64,000 nucleotides of DNA. Origin: Mycobacterium interjectum (GTDB lineage: Bacteria; Actinomycetota; Actinomycetes; Mycobacteriales; Mycobacteriaceae). Of this stretch, positions 26,285 to 35,240 are shown in pieces. Position numbers and translations under genes: made by a program. Location of the stretch: the NCBI GenBank assembly GCA_002102225.1, contig LQPB01000086.1:1-64000 (forward strand). Reading direction: 5' to 3'. The notes beneath the pieces are model-generated. The model was not told the DNA's origin and did no database searches. It saw only the letters and a list, made by a program, of their open reading frames with translations. Within the stretch, counting starts at the first letter, position 1. Every line of letters begins with the position of its first letter.

Positions 26285-27818
26285 CGAACAGCTTCCTCAG
26301 TAGCTGCAGGTCAACCTTTCCGCTGGACAGCAGCGGTATCTCGGCGGCGGGCACGGCGAGGAACCGCTTCGGGATCTTGTACGCCGACAATTCCGTCTTG
26401 AGCCGCTCGCGCAGCGCGGCTTCGTCGAGGCCCGGTAGGGCAACGACGGCGGCAACCAGCTCTCCCCGTTGCGCGTCGGGTATGCCCACGACGTGGGCCT
26501 CGGCGCCGCTGACCCTGGCGATGGCCCGCTCGACCTCGGCTGGCGAGACGTTGGCGCCCGCCGTCTTGATCATCCCGCTCAGCCGGCCGACGAAATAGAA
26601 GAAACCGTCGGCGTCCTCGCGCACCAAATCGCCGGTGTGGAACCAGCCGTCGGCGTCGAAGCACTCCTCGCGGCTGCGCTTGTAATACCCCTGCATCACG
26701 TACGGCCCACGGATGCACAGCTCGCCGACGCCCGAGGCGTCCCGGTCCGCGATCATGGTGTCGAATCCCGGCGCCGGCCTGCCGAAGGACCCGCGGCGGC
26801 TTTCTGGTTGGTCGGATTCGTCGCCGCTGATCAACACGACGCTGCCGGCCTCGGTCAGACCCAGCATGTTGTGCCGCAGCTCCGGGTCGACCGGGCGCGC
26901 GCCGGGCGCCATGATCGGGTACAGGTTACCCCGACGCATCGACGACAGGTCGCGCCCGGGAAAGCTCGGGTGATCCGCCAGGTGAGCGATGCCGGCGGCG
27001 AAACCGTTGGTGATGGTGGGCTTTTCGCGCTCCAGCAGGTCGAGCGTCCGGCCCGCGTCGGTGGCGTTGGAGCACACCAGTGTCGATCCGGCGACCAAAG
27101 TGGCGAGCAGGCCGAACGCGAAACCGCCGATCCAGAAGAATGGTGAATTGCAGAACAGCTTGTCCGATGCGGTCAGGCCGCGGATCTCGTTGAGGTTGCG
27201 CTGATGTGCAAGCAGGGCGGCGTGCGTGTGCACCACGCCCTTCGGGGTGCTGGTGGAGCCCGACGTGTACACGATGGCCAGCGGATCACAGCCGTCGACG
27301 TCGTCCTCCGTCGCCGTCAGCAGGGCGGGGTCGACGTTCGGCGCGAGCCGGTGCGCCCGTTCGGGATCGACGATGACGTGCCGCAATTGCGGCGTCGCGG
27401 TGACGAACAGCCGGCCGTCGTTATCCAGCTCGGTGTGCGGCAGCGCCTCGGCCAGTCGCTGCACGTAATCGTGGGAGCGGAACGACGGCGTCGCTAACAG
27501 GATTTCGGTGTCGCTGTCGACCAGCTGCTGGCGCATCTCACGGCCGGTGGCGAAGGTGGAGAACGGGATCACCACCGCGCCGATCCTTGCCGCCGCGAGC
27601 ATCCCGATGACGAATCCGACGCCGTTGGGATAGAGCAGCCCCACATGGGTGCCCTTGCCCGCCCCGCGAGCGATCAGTCCGCGGGCGAGCTCCGCCGAGC
27701 GCCGGTCCGCCTCGGCGTAGCCGATGCGGTCGTCGTCGCAGATCAGCAGCGGGTGGTCGCCGCGCGAATGGGATTGGCGCCGCAGGGTTTCCGCGACCGT
27801 TGGGCCGTCACCGGGCAT
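26277..27818 (-). CDS. Acyl-CoA synthetase (AMP-forming)
   Basis: ANL ligase of 513 residues with P-loop YTSGSTSTPKG, LGLTEAGSVV, TGDLVREDADGFFYF and catalytic Lys in LLSSGKVDLQLL. The ATG at 27818 begins 11 bp inside the end of the preceding synthetase gene; the longer open frame has a low-complexity N-terminus that belongs to the neighbour read in another frame. Middle member of the synthetase triplet. Substrate unknown. Confidence 0.9.
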   Translation of the reverse strand: MPGDGPTVAETLRRQSHSRGDHPLLICDDDRIGYAEADRRSAELARGLIARGAGKGTHVGLLYPNGVGFVIGMLAAARIGAVVIPFSTFATGREMRQQLVDSDTEILLATPSFRSHDYVQRLAEALPHTELDNDGRLFVTATPQLRHVIVDPERAHRLAPNVDPALLTATEDDVDGCDPLAIVYTSGSTSTPKGVVHTHAALLAHQRNLNEIRGLTASDKLFCNSPFFWIGGFAFGLLATLVAGSTLVCSNATDAGRTLDLLEREKPTITNGFAAGIAHLADHPSFPGRDLSSMRRGNLYPIMAPGARPVDPELRHNMLGLTEAGSVVLISGDESDQPESRRGSFGRPAPGFDTMIADRDASGVGELCIRGPYVMQGYYKRSREECFDADGWFHTGDLVREDADGFFYFVGRLSGMIKTAGANVSPAEVERAIARVSGAEAHVVGIPDAQRGELVAAVVALPGLDEAALRERLKTELSAYKIPKRFLAVPAAEIPLLSSGKVDLQLLRKLFDA

Positions 27819-29283
27819 GGTCGCGGTGGGCTGTGATTTCCGAGGAGCCGCCGAAGAAGAGCCTGACCGCTGCCAGATCGGGTTTGCCCGAGGGCGTCCG
27901 GGGGATGGCGTCGACGATCGCGATCTCGGTGGGGATTTCGTAGCGGGCCAGTCGGTTTCGCAGGTAGTCCACCAGCGTGTCGGCATCGGCGGACGCGGAC
28001 TCGCGCAGCTGCACCATCGCGACGGGCGTCTCGCCGAGGCGTTGATCGGGCCGCCCGACCACGGCCGCGCCCGCCACCGCGGGGTGACCCTCCAGCGCGA
28101 CGCGCACCTCGTCGGGCATCACCTTGAACCCGCCGCGGATGATCGCCTGGTCGGCCCGCCCTACGATCCAGACGAAGCCGTCGGCGTCGATGCGCGCCAG
28201 ATCCGTGGTCCGCATCCAGTTCGCCGCCGGGCCCAGTTGTCCCGGCTTGACCTCGAGCAGGCCGAGCCGGTCGGGCCCGAGCGTCGCGCCCTCGTCGTCG
28301 ACCACCCGAAGCTGCGCGCCCGGGTTGGCCCGGCCGACGCTGCCGCGCTTGGCCTGCCAGTATTCCCGGTGGTCGGCAAGGGTCCAGCCGGCCACCCCGC
28401 CGCCGAATTCCGTTGCGGCGTAGGAGGTCAGCACCGGAATGCCGTACTTGTCGGTGAAGGCGTCGGCATCGTCGGCCGAAAGCGGGGCCGTGCCGCAAGT
28501 GACGGCGCGGACGCTTTCCAGGTCGGCCCGCGTCAGATCGGAGTGCAGCACCGTCCGCAGCGCGGCCGGCACCAGCGACACGGTGCGGGGCCGGTGCCTG
28601 CGCACCGCGTCGGCCCACGCCCTGAGCTCGAATCGTTCCAGCAGCACAAAGGGCCTGGCCTCGGCGATGCACTGCAGGACGCGGAAGACACCGCCGATAT
28701 GCACCAGCGGCGAGTTGACGATCGCCACGCCGCGTCGCAGCTCCGTGGGCGCCGGCGCGGCGCCGGGGTCGGGGCCCATGACGCTGCGGGCCAGCATGTC
28801 GTAGCTCAGGTCGATCCGTTTGGGCGGCCCGGTCGTTCCGCTGGTCAGCATCCGCACCGCCACGCCGGGCTGTGTGCGGGATCCCACGCTCCCGCAGGCG
28901 GGAACGCCGTCCAGGGAGGCCGAAATCTCCAGCGTCGCGGTCCCCGGCGGGACCAGCGCGGCCAGGTCGTCGGCCTCGCCGATGATCAGCGGCAGCCGCA
29001 GCGCGGCGATGTCGGCCCGGGTGCGTTCGTCGCCGCGGGCGGGGTTGATGGTGACGACGGTTCCGCCACCCAGCAGCACCCCGAGGAAGGCCGCCACCTG
29101 GCCGGGCCGGTTGCGCAGCAGCATCCCGACGCTGCCGCTTTGGCCGGCCAGGGGCGCGATGCTGCGGGCCAGGTCGCCCACCCGCCGCCACGGGACCCAT
29201 TGCCCCTCATACTCGATCGCGTGCGCGTCCGGCCGCAGCCCGAGCACGTCGGCGATGCGCCGGCTGAGCGGGTGCGGCGGCAT
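27808..29283 (-). CDS. Acyl-CoA synthetase (AMP-forming)
   Basis: ANL ligase of 491 residues. The P-loop reads LTSGTTGPPKR, with Arg instead of the usual final Gly. TSYAATEFGGGVAG, TTDLARIDADGFVWI and the catalytic Lys in TPSGKPDLAAV are as expected. The N-terminus is short compared with typical family members. The ATG at 29283 overlaps the stop of the upstream crotonase gene by one base. The altered P-loop may reflect substrate or rate differences rather than loss of function. Confidence 0.85.
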   Translation of the reverse strand: MPPHPLSRRIADVLGLRPDAHAIEYEGQWVPWRRVGDLARSIAPLAGQSGSVGMLLRNRPGQVAAFLGVLLGGGTVVTINPARGDERTRADIAALRLPLIIGEADDLAALVPPGTATLEISASLDGVPACGSVGSRTQPGVAVRMLTSGTTGPPKRIDLSYDMLARSVMGPDPGAAPAPTELRRGVAIVNSPLVHIGGVFRVLQCIAEARPFVLLERFELRAWADAVRRHRPRTVSLVPAALRTVLHSDLTRADLESVRAVTCGTAPLSADDADAFTDKYGIPVLTSYAATEFGGGVAGWTLADHREYWQAKRGSVGRANPGAQLRVVDDEGATLGPDRLGLLEVKPGQLGPAANWMRTTDLARIDADGFVWIVGRADQAIIRGGFKVMPDEVRVALEGHPAVAGAAVVGRPDQRLGETPVAMVQLRESASADADTLVDYLRNRLARYEIPTEIAIVDAIPRTPSGKPDLAAVRLFFGGSSEITAHRDHAR

Positions 29284-30077
29284 CAGCGGATCTTCGGTTC
29301 GCGCGCACCGGCATCGCCTTGGCGGGCGGCCAGTTCGGCGGTGCCGAGCGGGTTGCCCAGCCGCGTATAGATGAGCCCCTGTTCCATGGCGGCGCGGTAG
29401 GGCTTGTCCAGCGATTCCCAGATCGCCTTCACGGTGCCCTGGGTCGCCGACGGCGGCTTGGCGGCGATCGTCGCGGCGATTTCGTGGGCGCGGTGCCACA
29501 GCCGGTCGGCGGGGACCACCTCCGTCACCAATCCGATTCGCAGCGCGGTGTCGGCGCTGAGCCGTTCGTCGTTGCCCATCAGCGCCATCCGCAACGTCTC
29601 GCCCAGCCCGACGCGCCGCATCAGGCCGATGGGCTCCAGCGCGCACACCAGCCCGGCCGAAACGTGGGAGTCGAAAAACGTCGCGTCCTGCGAGCAGATG
29701 ACCACGTCCGATTCGTTGAGGAAATAGAACGCCCCGGCGGTGCACATGCCCTGAACGGCGCACACCACCGGCTTCCACATCTTCTGCCACTTGGGGCTGA
29801 GCGCTTCGCCCGGATCCTCGTGATTCCAGACGTTTTCGGGTTGGCCGTACGGCGTCTTGACGTCGAGCCCGGCGCAAAACGCGCGGTCGCCGGCCGCCCG
29901 CAGCACCACGGCGTGCACCGACTCGTCGAGTTTGACCGCCTGCCAGGCCCGGGCCATCTCCTCGCACATGGTGCGGTCGAACGCGTTGAGCCGCTCGGGC
30001 CGATTGAGCGTGATGGTCGCGACGTGATCGCCCGTGTCGACGTCGAGGAGGATCGTCTCGAAACGCGCTGCACTCAC
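29283..30077 (-). CDS. Crotonase-family protein (enoyl-CoA hydratase/isomerase fold)
   Basis: Protein of 264 residues with the oxyanion-hole segment RAFCAGLDVKTPYG and GMCTAGAFYFL. Both glutamates used by classical hydratases are absent: the first position aligns with Tyr (AGAFYFLNESD) and the second with His in FFDSHVSAGLV. It is therefore probably not a plain hydratase but may act as isomerase, hydrolase or ring-opening enzyme. The GTG at 30077 overlaps the upstream stop (GTGA); an ATG six bases earlier is possible. Confidence 0.85.
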   Translation of the reverse strand: MSAARFETILLDVDTGDHVATITLNRPERLNAFDRTMCEEMARAWQAVKLDESVHAVVLRAAGDRAFCAGLDVKTPYGQPENVWNHEDPGEALSPKWQKMWKPVVCAVQGMCTAGAFYFLNESDVVICSQDATFFDSHVSAGLVCALEPIGLMRRVGLGETLRMALMGNDERLSADTALRIGLVTEVVPADRLWHRAHEIAATIAAKPPSATQGTVKAIWESLDKPYRAAMEQGLIYTRLGNPLGTAELAARQGDAGAREPKIR

Positions 30078-30886
30078 CGGCATTTCCAATTTGGTTGACG
30101 TTTTTCGACGAAGGCCCTCGGGCCTTCCTGAGCGTCCTCCGTCCGCAGCACGCGCTCGCGGAAGGTTTCGGCGAGTATCTCCGCCTCGTGCAGCGGCACA
30201 TTCAGGCCCTTGAGGATGGCCAGCCGGGTTCCCCGGACCGCCAGCGGCGCATTGGAATTGACGACGTCGGCGATCTCGCGGGCTCGGTCCAGCAGGCGGT
30301 CGTGCTCGACGATTTCGCTGATCAACCCGAGCTCGTAGGCGCGTTGCGCGCTCATCCGTTCGTGCTTGCCCATCAGGGCCATCCGCAGGGCGATCGAGCG
30401 GGGCAACACCCGGGATATCCGCACCAGTTCCCGTCCGGCCACCAGCCCGATGCTGACGTGCGGATCGAAAAAGGTCGCCTGCTCGGAGGCGATGACGATG
30501 TCCGTGGTCGTGACCCAATCCATGCCGGCGCCGCAGCACAATCCGTTGACGGCGGTCAGCACCGGCTTGGCCATAGTGCGAAACGGTGGAGTCCCCTCCT
30601 GCGGCGCCTCCCACTGGTCATACGTGGACAGGTACGGCCGCTCGTAGATCACCTTGCCGTCTTCGGGGATCTCTTTGACGTCGGCGCCTGTGCAGAACGC
30701 GCGGCCGGTGCCGGTGACGATCAACAGCCACACCTTGTCGTCGTTCTCGGCCTCGTCGTAGGCGGCGCGGAGTTCGGTGATCATGTGCGGGCTGAGCGCG
30801 TTGAGGGCCTCCGGGCGATTCAGCGTGATGGTGGCGGTATGGCCGTCGAGTTCGTATGTGATGGTGTCGAACGTCGGCATGGTCAT
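30074..30886 (-). CDS. Crotonase-family protein
   Basis: Protein of 270 residues: RAFCTGADVKEIPEDG (oxyanion-hole strand), GLCCGAGMDWVTTTDIVIASEQ and FFDPHVSIGLVAGREL. As in the next gene of the operon, the second catalytic glutamate is replaced by His in the FFDxHVSxGLV segment, and the first by Asp. The two are evidently sisters and may work in sequence or as a heteromer. It overlaps the upstream gene by 4 bp (ATGA). Confidence 0.87.
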   Translation of the reverse strand: MTMPTFDTITYELDGHTATITLNRPEALNALSPHMITELRAAYDEAENDDKVWLLIVTGTGRAFCTGADVKEIPEDGKVIYERPYLSTYDQWEAPQEGTPPFRTMAKPVLTAVNGLCCGAGMDWVTTTDIVIASEQATFFDPHVSIGLVAGRELVRISRVLPRSIALRMALMGKHERMSAQRAYELGLISEIVEHDRLLDRAREIADVVNSNAPLAVRGTRLAILKGLNVPLHEAEILAETFRERVLRTEDAQEGPRAFVEKRQPNWKCR

Positions 30887-31704
30887 CGGCCCTCAAATCT
30901 CGGTGCGCGTCGTTGCCGAAACGCTTCCAGTCCCTCTTTGAAATCGCCCGTCCGGCAAGAGAGTTCCAGATTGAACAGCTCCTGCGTCATGGCCTGGCCC
31001 AGCGTCGCGTGCTGGCCGAAACCCAGCGCCTGCTTGGCCAGCCCGATCGCCGCCGTGGGACCGCCCGCCAGCCGCTCCACCAGCTTCCCGGCGGTGTCGT
31101 CGAGGTCGGGCCCCGGGACCGCTTGGTGGATCAGGCCCCAGTCGGCCGCATCCGTCGCGCCCACTTTCTCGCCGAGCAACAGCATCCGCCTGGCCCGCGC
31201 CACACCGACCAGCCGCGGCAGCAACCAGGTGGAGCCCGAATCGGGACTGAAGCCGCGGTCCACGAACGGTTCCCAGAAAACCGCATCGTCGGCGGCCACG
31301 GCGAAGTCGGCGGCCAGCGCGAGATTGCAGCCGAACCCCACCGCCCAGCCCCGCACGCTGCAGACCACCGGCAGCTGGACGCTCGTCACGAGTTCGATGA
31401 CCCGGTGGGCGGCGTGGGGGATCCGCCGCACCAGATCGCCCGCTCGCGGACGTTGCCCGCCGGGATCGTTGGCGGCGACCCAATCGGCGCCGGCGCAGAA
31501 GTCGTCCCCGGCCCCGCCGATGTGAATCGCGCGCAGCGAATCGTCGGCGGCGGCACCGGTCAACGCGTCGACCAAAGTCTCGATCATCAAGTGGGTCAAC
31601 GCGTTACGCCGGGCGGGGCGGTCGAGTGTGATCCGCAAGACCGCGCCGTCCCGGCACGCCGTCACCGAACCGTCGGCGCCGGCCGTATCGGCCTCGTGAT
31701 TCAC
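30883..31704 (-). CDS. Crotonase-family protein
   Basis: First gene of the seven-gene operon, 273 residues. It has DDFCAGADWVAAN, GWAVGFGCNLALAADFAVA and FWEPFVDRGFSPDSGSTWLLPRLVG. Asn stands at the first hydratase-glutamate position, while Asp lies in the FSPDSG loop used by isomerase- or hydrolase-like members. The start lies 26 bp from the 19-bp operator at 31730. Exact reaction unknown. Confidence 0.87.
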   Translation of the reverse strand: MNHEADTAGADGSVTACRDGAVLRITLDRPARRNALTHLMIETLVDALTGAAADDSLRAIHIGGAGDDFCAGADWVAANDPGGQRPRAGDLVRRIPHAAHRVIELVTSVQLPVVCSVRGWAVGFGCNLALAADFAVAADDAVFWEPFVDRGFSPDSGSTWLLPRLVGVARARRMLLLGEKVGATDAADWGLIHQAVPGPDLDDTAGKLVERLAGGPTAAIGLAKQALGFGQHATLGQAMTQELFNLELSCRTGDFKEGLEAFRQRRAPRFEGR

Positions 31705-31729
31705 CGTGTACCCGGCCTTTCCCCGCCGA

Positions 31730-31748
31730 TACGGTTACCCATACAGTA
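31730..31748. promoter_or_regulatory. 19-bp catabolic-regulon operator, copy 1
   Basis: TACGGTTA-CCC-ATACAGTA, between the divergent crotonase gene (start 31704) and thioesterase gene (start 31817). It fits the form TAC-N13-GTA with pairing arms that is shared by six promoter regions between 31.7 and 62.6 kb. Confidence 0.65.
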
Positions 31749-31816
31749 GGCAATACGATTGATACGGGTATAAGTTAGCAAGGAAACTCCAACGACGGAA
31801 CAACCGGGGGAGCCCG

Positions 31817-32488
31817 GTGAAGGCGGGCGGTATGGTCGGCGACGCGAAGTTCGGGGAGGCGCCGCTCGCCCAAACCGTGGCGGCCGCCGGCGCCATCCGT
31901 CGCCTCAGCTCGCTGCTGCTCTCGCTCGAACACCCGCACCCGACCGTGGACGCGATGCTCGCGAAGTTCGCCGAATGGGAGGGTGAGCTGGCCCCCGCGG
32001 TCGCGGCGGACCCGGCGCCGCGCATCGGCGAGCTTCCCGGCGATCCCCGGCGGGTCTACCTCAACCACGCCACCGACATCGGCGCCTACAACCCGTGCTT
32101 TCCCGAATACCGGTTCGATCGGCTCGACGCCGAGAAGGCCGGCGGGGCGGTCTGCTTCCCGCTCGTCTACGAGGGGCCGCCCGGGCTGGTGCACGGCGGC
32201 TTCCTCGGCGTCTTCTTCGACTGCGTGATCCAGCACCACAATTGCGTCACCGGGCTTTCCGGCAAGACGCGGTCGCTGCTGGTCAACTTCCGCCGGCCGA
32301 CCCCGGTGCTCACCGAGCTGCGATTCGACATCGATCGGTCGCACGTCGAGCGGGGCATCGCCTCGAGCGCGCGGCTGCTGCTCGGCGACGAGGTGCTCTG
32401 CACGGGTGAGGTCACCACGTTGGCGTCGCCGCCGGAGAAGCTGACCGGATTCAAATTCGGCAGGCGGCGAAAGGAATCCGACACATGA
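31817..32488 (+). CDS. Hotdog-fold thioesterase-like protein
   Basis: Protein of 223 residues. The C-terminal half has the PaaI/4HBT pattern PPGLVHGGFLGVFFDCVIQ and GKTRSLLVNFRRPTPV; the conserved HGG helps bind the thioester. The N-terminal 80 residues are a helical extension. GTG start after GGGGGAGCCCG. Probably hydrolyses an acyl-CoA of the pathway. It overlaps the following crotonase gene by 4 bp. Confidence 0.8.
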   Translation: MKAGGMVGDAKFGEAPLAQTVAAAGAIRRLSSLLLSLEHPHPTVDAMLAKFAEWEGELAPAVAADPAPRIGELPGDPRRVYLNHATDIGAYNPCFPEYRFDRLDAEKAGGAVCFPLVYEGPPGLVHGGFLGVFFDCVIQHHNCVTGLSGKTRSLLVNFRRPTPVLTELRFDIDRSHVERGIASSARLLLGDEVLCTGEVTTLASPPEKLTGFKFGRRRKESDT

Positions 32489-33381
32489 GCTCCTCCAACG
32501 TTTCCGACGACCGGGTGCTCTTCGAGGTCGAGCCCGATCGGCGAATCGCGACCATCACTTTGAACAACCCGAAGCAGCGCAACTCGTATGACGCCGCGAT
32601 GCGGGAGGCCATCGCGCGCTGCCTGGATCGGGTGGCCGACGACGACGACTTGACGGTGGTGCTGTTGCGCGGAGCCGAGGGCGTCTTTTCCACCGGCGCC
32701 GACATGAACAACGCCTACGGCTGGTACGGCGACAAGGCCCGGCCGTCCGATGACGCCGCGGCCAAGCGCCGCCCCAGCCAGCGCCGCCGACTCACGGTGG
32801 ACCGCAAGTCGTTTGGCTTCTACCACAACCTGATGGGCTTCCCGAAGGTGACCGTGGGCGAGATCGCCGGCTATGCGCTGGGGGGCGGCTTCGAGATGGC
32901 GCTGATGACGGACATCTCGGTCATCGCACGCGACACGAAGATCGGCATGCCGGCGACCCGCTTCCTCGGCCCCGCGCTCGGCAGCCTGCACATGTTCTTC
33001 CATCGGTTGGGCCCGGTGCTGGCCCGGCGCCTGCTGTTGACCGGTGACATTGTCGACGCCGGCGAGATCGAGCATCTCGGAATCTTCACCGACACATGCG
33101 ATCCCGGCTCGGTGACCGCTCGGGCGCGGTATTGGGCCGAGAAGGCGGCGAAGATGCCCGCCGACGGGGTCGTCATCGCCAAGGAAGCCTTCCGCCTCGT
33201 CGAGCAGACGCAGGCCTATAACGGCGAGGAAGTCGCGAGCTATCTGTTTCACGCCTTCGGGACCAACCTGCAATTCGCCCCCGGCGAATTCAACTTCGTC
33301 AAGACCCGCGCACAGCACGGCGCCAAGGAGGCGTTCCGGCTACGTGACGAGCACTTCCACGTGCCCGAGCCCGAGGCGTAA
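32485..33381 (+). CDS. Enoyl-CoA hydratase/isomerase family protein
   Basis: Crotonase of 298 residues, longer than usual because of a charged insert (DKARPSDDAAAKRRPSQRRR) after the oxyanion strand GVFSTGADMNNAYG. GYALGGGFEMALMTD keeps the first catalytic glutamate; the second position is GMPATRF with Ala. The start overlaps the thioesterase stop (ATGA). It converges on the TetR gene with an inverted repeat between. Confidence 0.87.
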   Translation: MSSSNVSDDRVLFEVEPDRRIATITLNNPKQRNSYDAAMREAIARCLDRVADDDDLTVVLLRGAEGVFSTGADMNNAYGWYGDKARPSDDAAAKRRPSQRRRLTVDRKSFGFYHNLMGFPKVTVGEIAGYALGGGFEMALMTDISVIARDTKIGMPATRFLGPALGSLHMFFHRLGPVLARRLLLTGDIVDAGEIEHLGIFTDTCDPGSVTARARYWAEKAAKMPADGVVIAKEAFRLVEQTQAYNGEEVASYLFHAFGTNLQFAPGEFNFVKTRAQHGAKEAFRLRDEHFHVPEPEA

Positions 33382-33420
33382 CCACTTCCGCCACAACGCT
33401 TCCGGAGTGGCCGGGCGATC

Positions 33421-33484
33421 ACGCCGAGCGTGCAGCCAGGGCGAAAAATCGGCGAAAAAGCCGCCGTCAGGTCACGCTCGGCGT
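33421..33484. terminator. Long inverted repeat between convergent genes (bidirectional terminator-like)
   Basis: Perfect 12-bp arms ACGCCGAGCGTG (33421-33432) and CACGCTCGGCGT (33473-33484). The loop holds an inner stem CGGC-GAAAAA-GCCG. It lies between genes ending at 33381 (+) and 33506 (-). The core GAGCGTG...CACGCTC also appears in the repeat at 60914-60975. Confidence 0.6.
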
Positions 33485-33505
33485 TTCACGGCGACGAGGT
33501 CGGCC

Positions 33506-34255
33506 TTAACGCGCCTTGGTCGCCTTGCGTGGCCGGGACGGGGCCGAAGCTTTGGCGCCCTTTTCGATCAGGCTGCTGGCGTGGTCGAGGATGCAGTCCA
33601 GGCCGAACTCGAAGTTCGCTTCGTCGGGAGCGGCGATCCGGTGTCCCTGCCCGGTCACCTGAGCGATCAGCGGGGTGGTGGCCGGATCGATGGCCACCGC
33701 GTCCTCGATGGCGCGCGGTCCGCTGTCCGGCGTCTGGTTCTTGTCGTAAAGCCGTTGCAGCACCACCGAACCGCGGACGTGGAGCGAGACCGCGGAGTAG
33801 GTGTCGAAGGCGTCCTCGGGCGACAGGCCGGCCTCCACCAGGTTGGCGATCGCGCGCTCCATCTCCTGAGCGCCCACCCGCGCCGCCTTCGGACTCAGGG
33901 CGGCGCGAATCAGGATCAGGTCGCACAGGATTGGGTTGCCCATGAATGTCTTGCGCATCAGCCGGGCATGGTTGCGCAGCGTCTCGCGCCAATCGCTGGC
34001 TTCAACGTAGGGCGTGGCGAAGACGTACTTGCTCAGGGCACGGTCGGTCATCGCGTTGAGCAGGTCGTCCTTCTTGCGGAAGTACCAGTAGATGCTGGTG
34101 ACGCCCACGCCGAGATGTTTGCCCAGCAGCGGCATGCTCAGGTTGTCTATCGACACTTGCTCCGCGAGTTCGAATGCGCCACTGATGATGTCGTCGGGAT
34201 TGATGGACCCGCGTTCACGCCGTTGACGCTTCTCGGCGGTTGCCTGCTTTGCCAC
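33506..34255 (-). CDS. TetR-family transcriptional regulator
   Basis: Regulator of 249 residues with helix-turn-helix at about 41-62 (MPLLGKHLGVGVTSIYWYFRKK) after a basic N-terminal arm. The large C-terminal ligand domain includes a conserved-looking HVRGSVVLQRLYD. The GTG at 34255 follows GGAGGTG at 7 bp, better than the ATG at 34270, which lies inside that site. A 24-bp palindrome lies 33 bp upstream. It is the only regulator gene within the 24-64 kb catabolic region and so the main candidate for pathway control. Confidence 0.88.
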   Translation of the reverse strand: MAKQATAEKRQRRERGSINPDDIISGAFELAEQVSIDNLSMPLLGKHLGVGVTSIYWYFRKKDDLLNAMTDRALSKYVFATPYVEASDWRETLRNHARLMRKTFMGNPILCDLILIRAALSPKAARVGAQEMERAIANLVEAGLSPEDAFDTYSAVSLHVRGSVVLQRLYDKNQTPDSGPRAIEDAVAIDPATTPLIAQVTGQGHRIAAPDEANFEFGLDCILDHASSLIEKGAKASAPSRPRKATKAR

Positions 34256-34287
34256 TACGGGCACCTCCATCAGGATTTGGCCGTGCC

Positions 34288-34311
34288 ACCGGTAGAATGG
34301 AATCTACCGGT
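34288..34311. promoter_or_regulatory. Palindromic operator of the TetR gene
   Basis: Perfect 9-bp arms ACCGGTAGA and TCTACCGGT separated by ATGGAA. It lies immediately upstream of the TetR gene and is most likely its autoregulatory site. Its sequence differs from the 19-bp motif that lies 54 bp further in the same intergenic region. Confidence 0.7.
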
Positions 34312-34364
34312 CGTTCCTCTCTGACCTGCGTATATACGTGCGTGTCGTCGCGTTTTCCGTCTGC

Positions 34365-34383
34365 TACTGTAATACCTATCGTA
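34365..34383. promoter_or_regulatory. 19-bp catabolic-regulon operator, copy 2
   Basis: TACTGTAA-TAC-CTATCGTA, 27 bp before the SDR start at 34410. The left arm is identical to that of the best copy at 51449. Confidence 0.6.
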
Positions 34384-34409
34384 GGCTTTTTGGTAAAACG
34401 GCTGGACAC

Positions 34410-35207
34410 ATGGATCTAGGGCTGGCGAATGCCACGGCGGTGGTGGTCGGTGGTAGTCGCGGGATGGGGTTGGCGACAGCACGCTGCCTGGCCGACGAAG
34501 GGGCCCGCGTCGCGGTGGTCGGCCGCAGCCGCGACGCACTCGATTCCGCGGCGGCCGATCTGACCGAACGCGGCAGCGCGGACGCCGTCGGCCTGGTGGC
34601 CGACATCGGCGACGCCGCCGCGGTCGACGAGGTGTTCGCCGACCTGGCCGCGCGATGGGACGGCGAACTCAACGTGCTCATCAACACGGTCGGGCCGGGC
34701 GCGGCGGGCAGCTTCGAGGATCTGACCGACGAACAGTGGCACCGGGCCGTCGAGGACGGGGTCATGGGCATGGTGCGCTGCGTCCGCTCGGCACTTCCCC
34801 TGCTGCGCAAGGCGCAATGGGCGCGGATCGTCAACTTCTCCGCGCACTCCACCCAGCGACAAAGCGTCCTGCTGCCCGCCTACACCGCCGCCAAGTCGAT
34901 GCTGACGAGCGTCTCCAAAAACCTGTCCCTGCTGCTGGCCAAGGACGAGATCTTGGTCAACGTGGTGTCGCCGGGCAGCATCGCGTCCGAGTCCCTGGTC
35001 GGCTGGGCGAAGTCCGTCGGTGTCGACGGCAACGACCCTTACGCGCTGATGGACGCGATCGCCGAGCATTTCGGGCATCCCGCGCAGATGCCGCGGGCCG
35101 GCCTACCGGAGGAAATAGGACCGGTCGCCGCCTTCCTCGCGTCGCGGCGCAATTCCTATATGACCGGTGCCAACATCAACGTCGACGGTGGTTCGGACTT
35201 CACCTGA
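34410..35207 (+). CDS. Short-chain dehydrogenase
   Basis: SDR of 265 residues. VVVGGSRGMGLATARCL is the cofactor loop, INTVGPG replaces NNAG, and SAHSTQRQSVLLPAYTAAKSML holds Ser, Tyr and Lys. The ATG at 34410 was preferred because the longer frame runs through the operator. It forms an operon with the aldolase-type gene 33 bp downstream. Substrate unknown. Confidence 0.87.
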   Translation: MDLGLANATAVVVGGSRGMGLATARCLADEGARVAVVGRSRDALDSAAADLTERGSADAVGLVADIGDAAAVDEVFADLAARWDGELNVLINTVGPGAAGSFEDLTDEQWHRAVEDGVMGMVRCVRSALPLLRKAQWARIVNFSAHSTQRQSVLLPAYTAAKSMLTSVSKNLSLLLAKDEILVNVVSPGSIASESLVGWAKSVGVDGNDPYALMDAIAEHFGHPAQMPRAGLPEEIGPVAAFLASRRNSYMTGANINVDGGSDFT

Positions 35208-35240
35208 TCCGAAATCGTTTGGCCGACAAAGGAGTCGATT

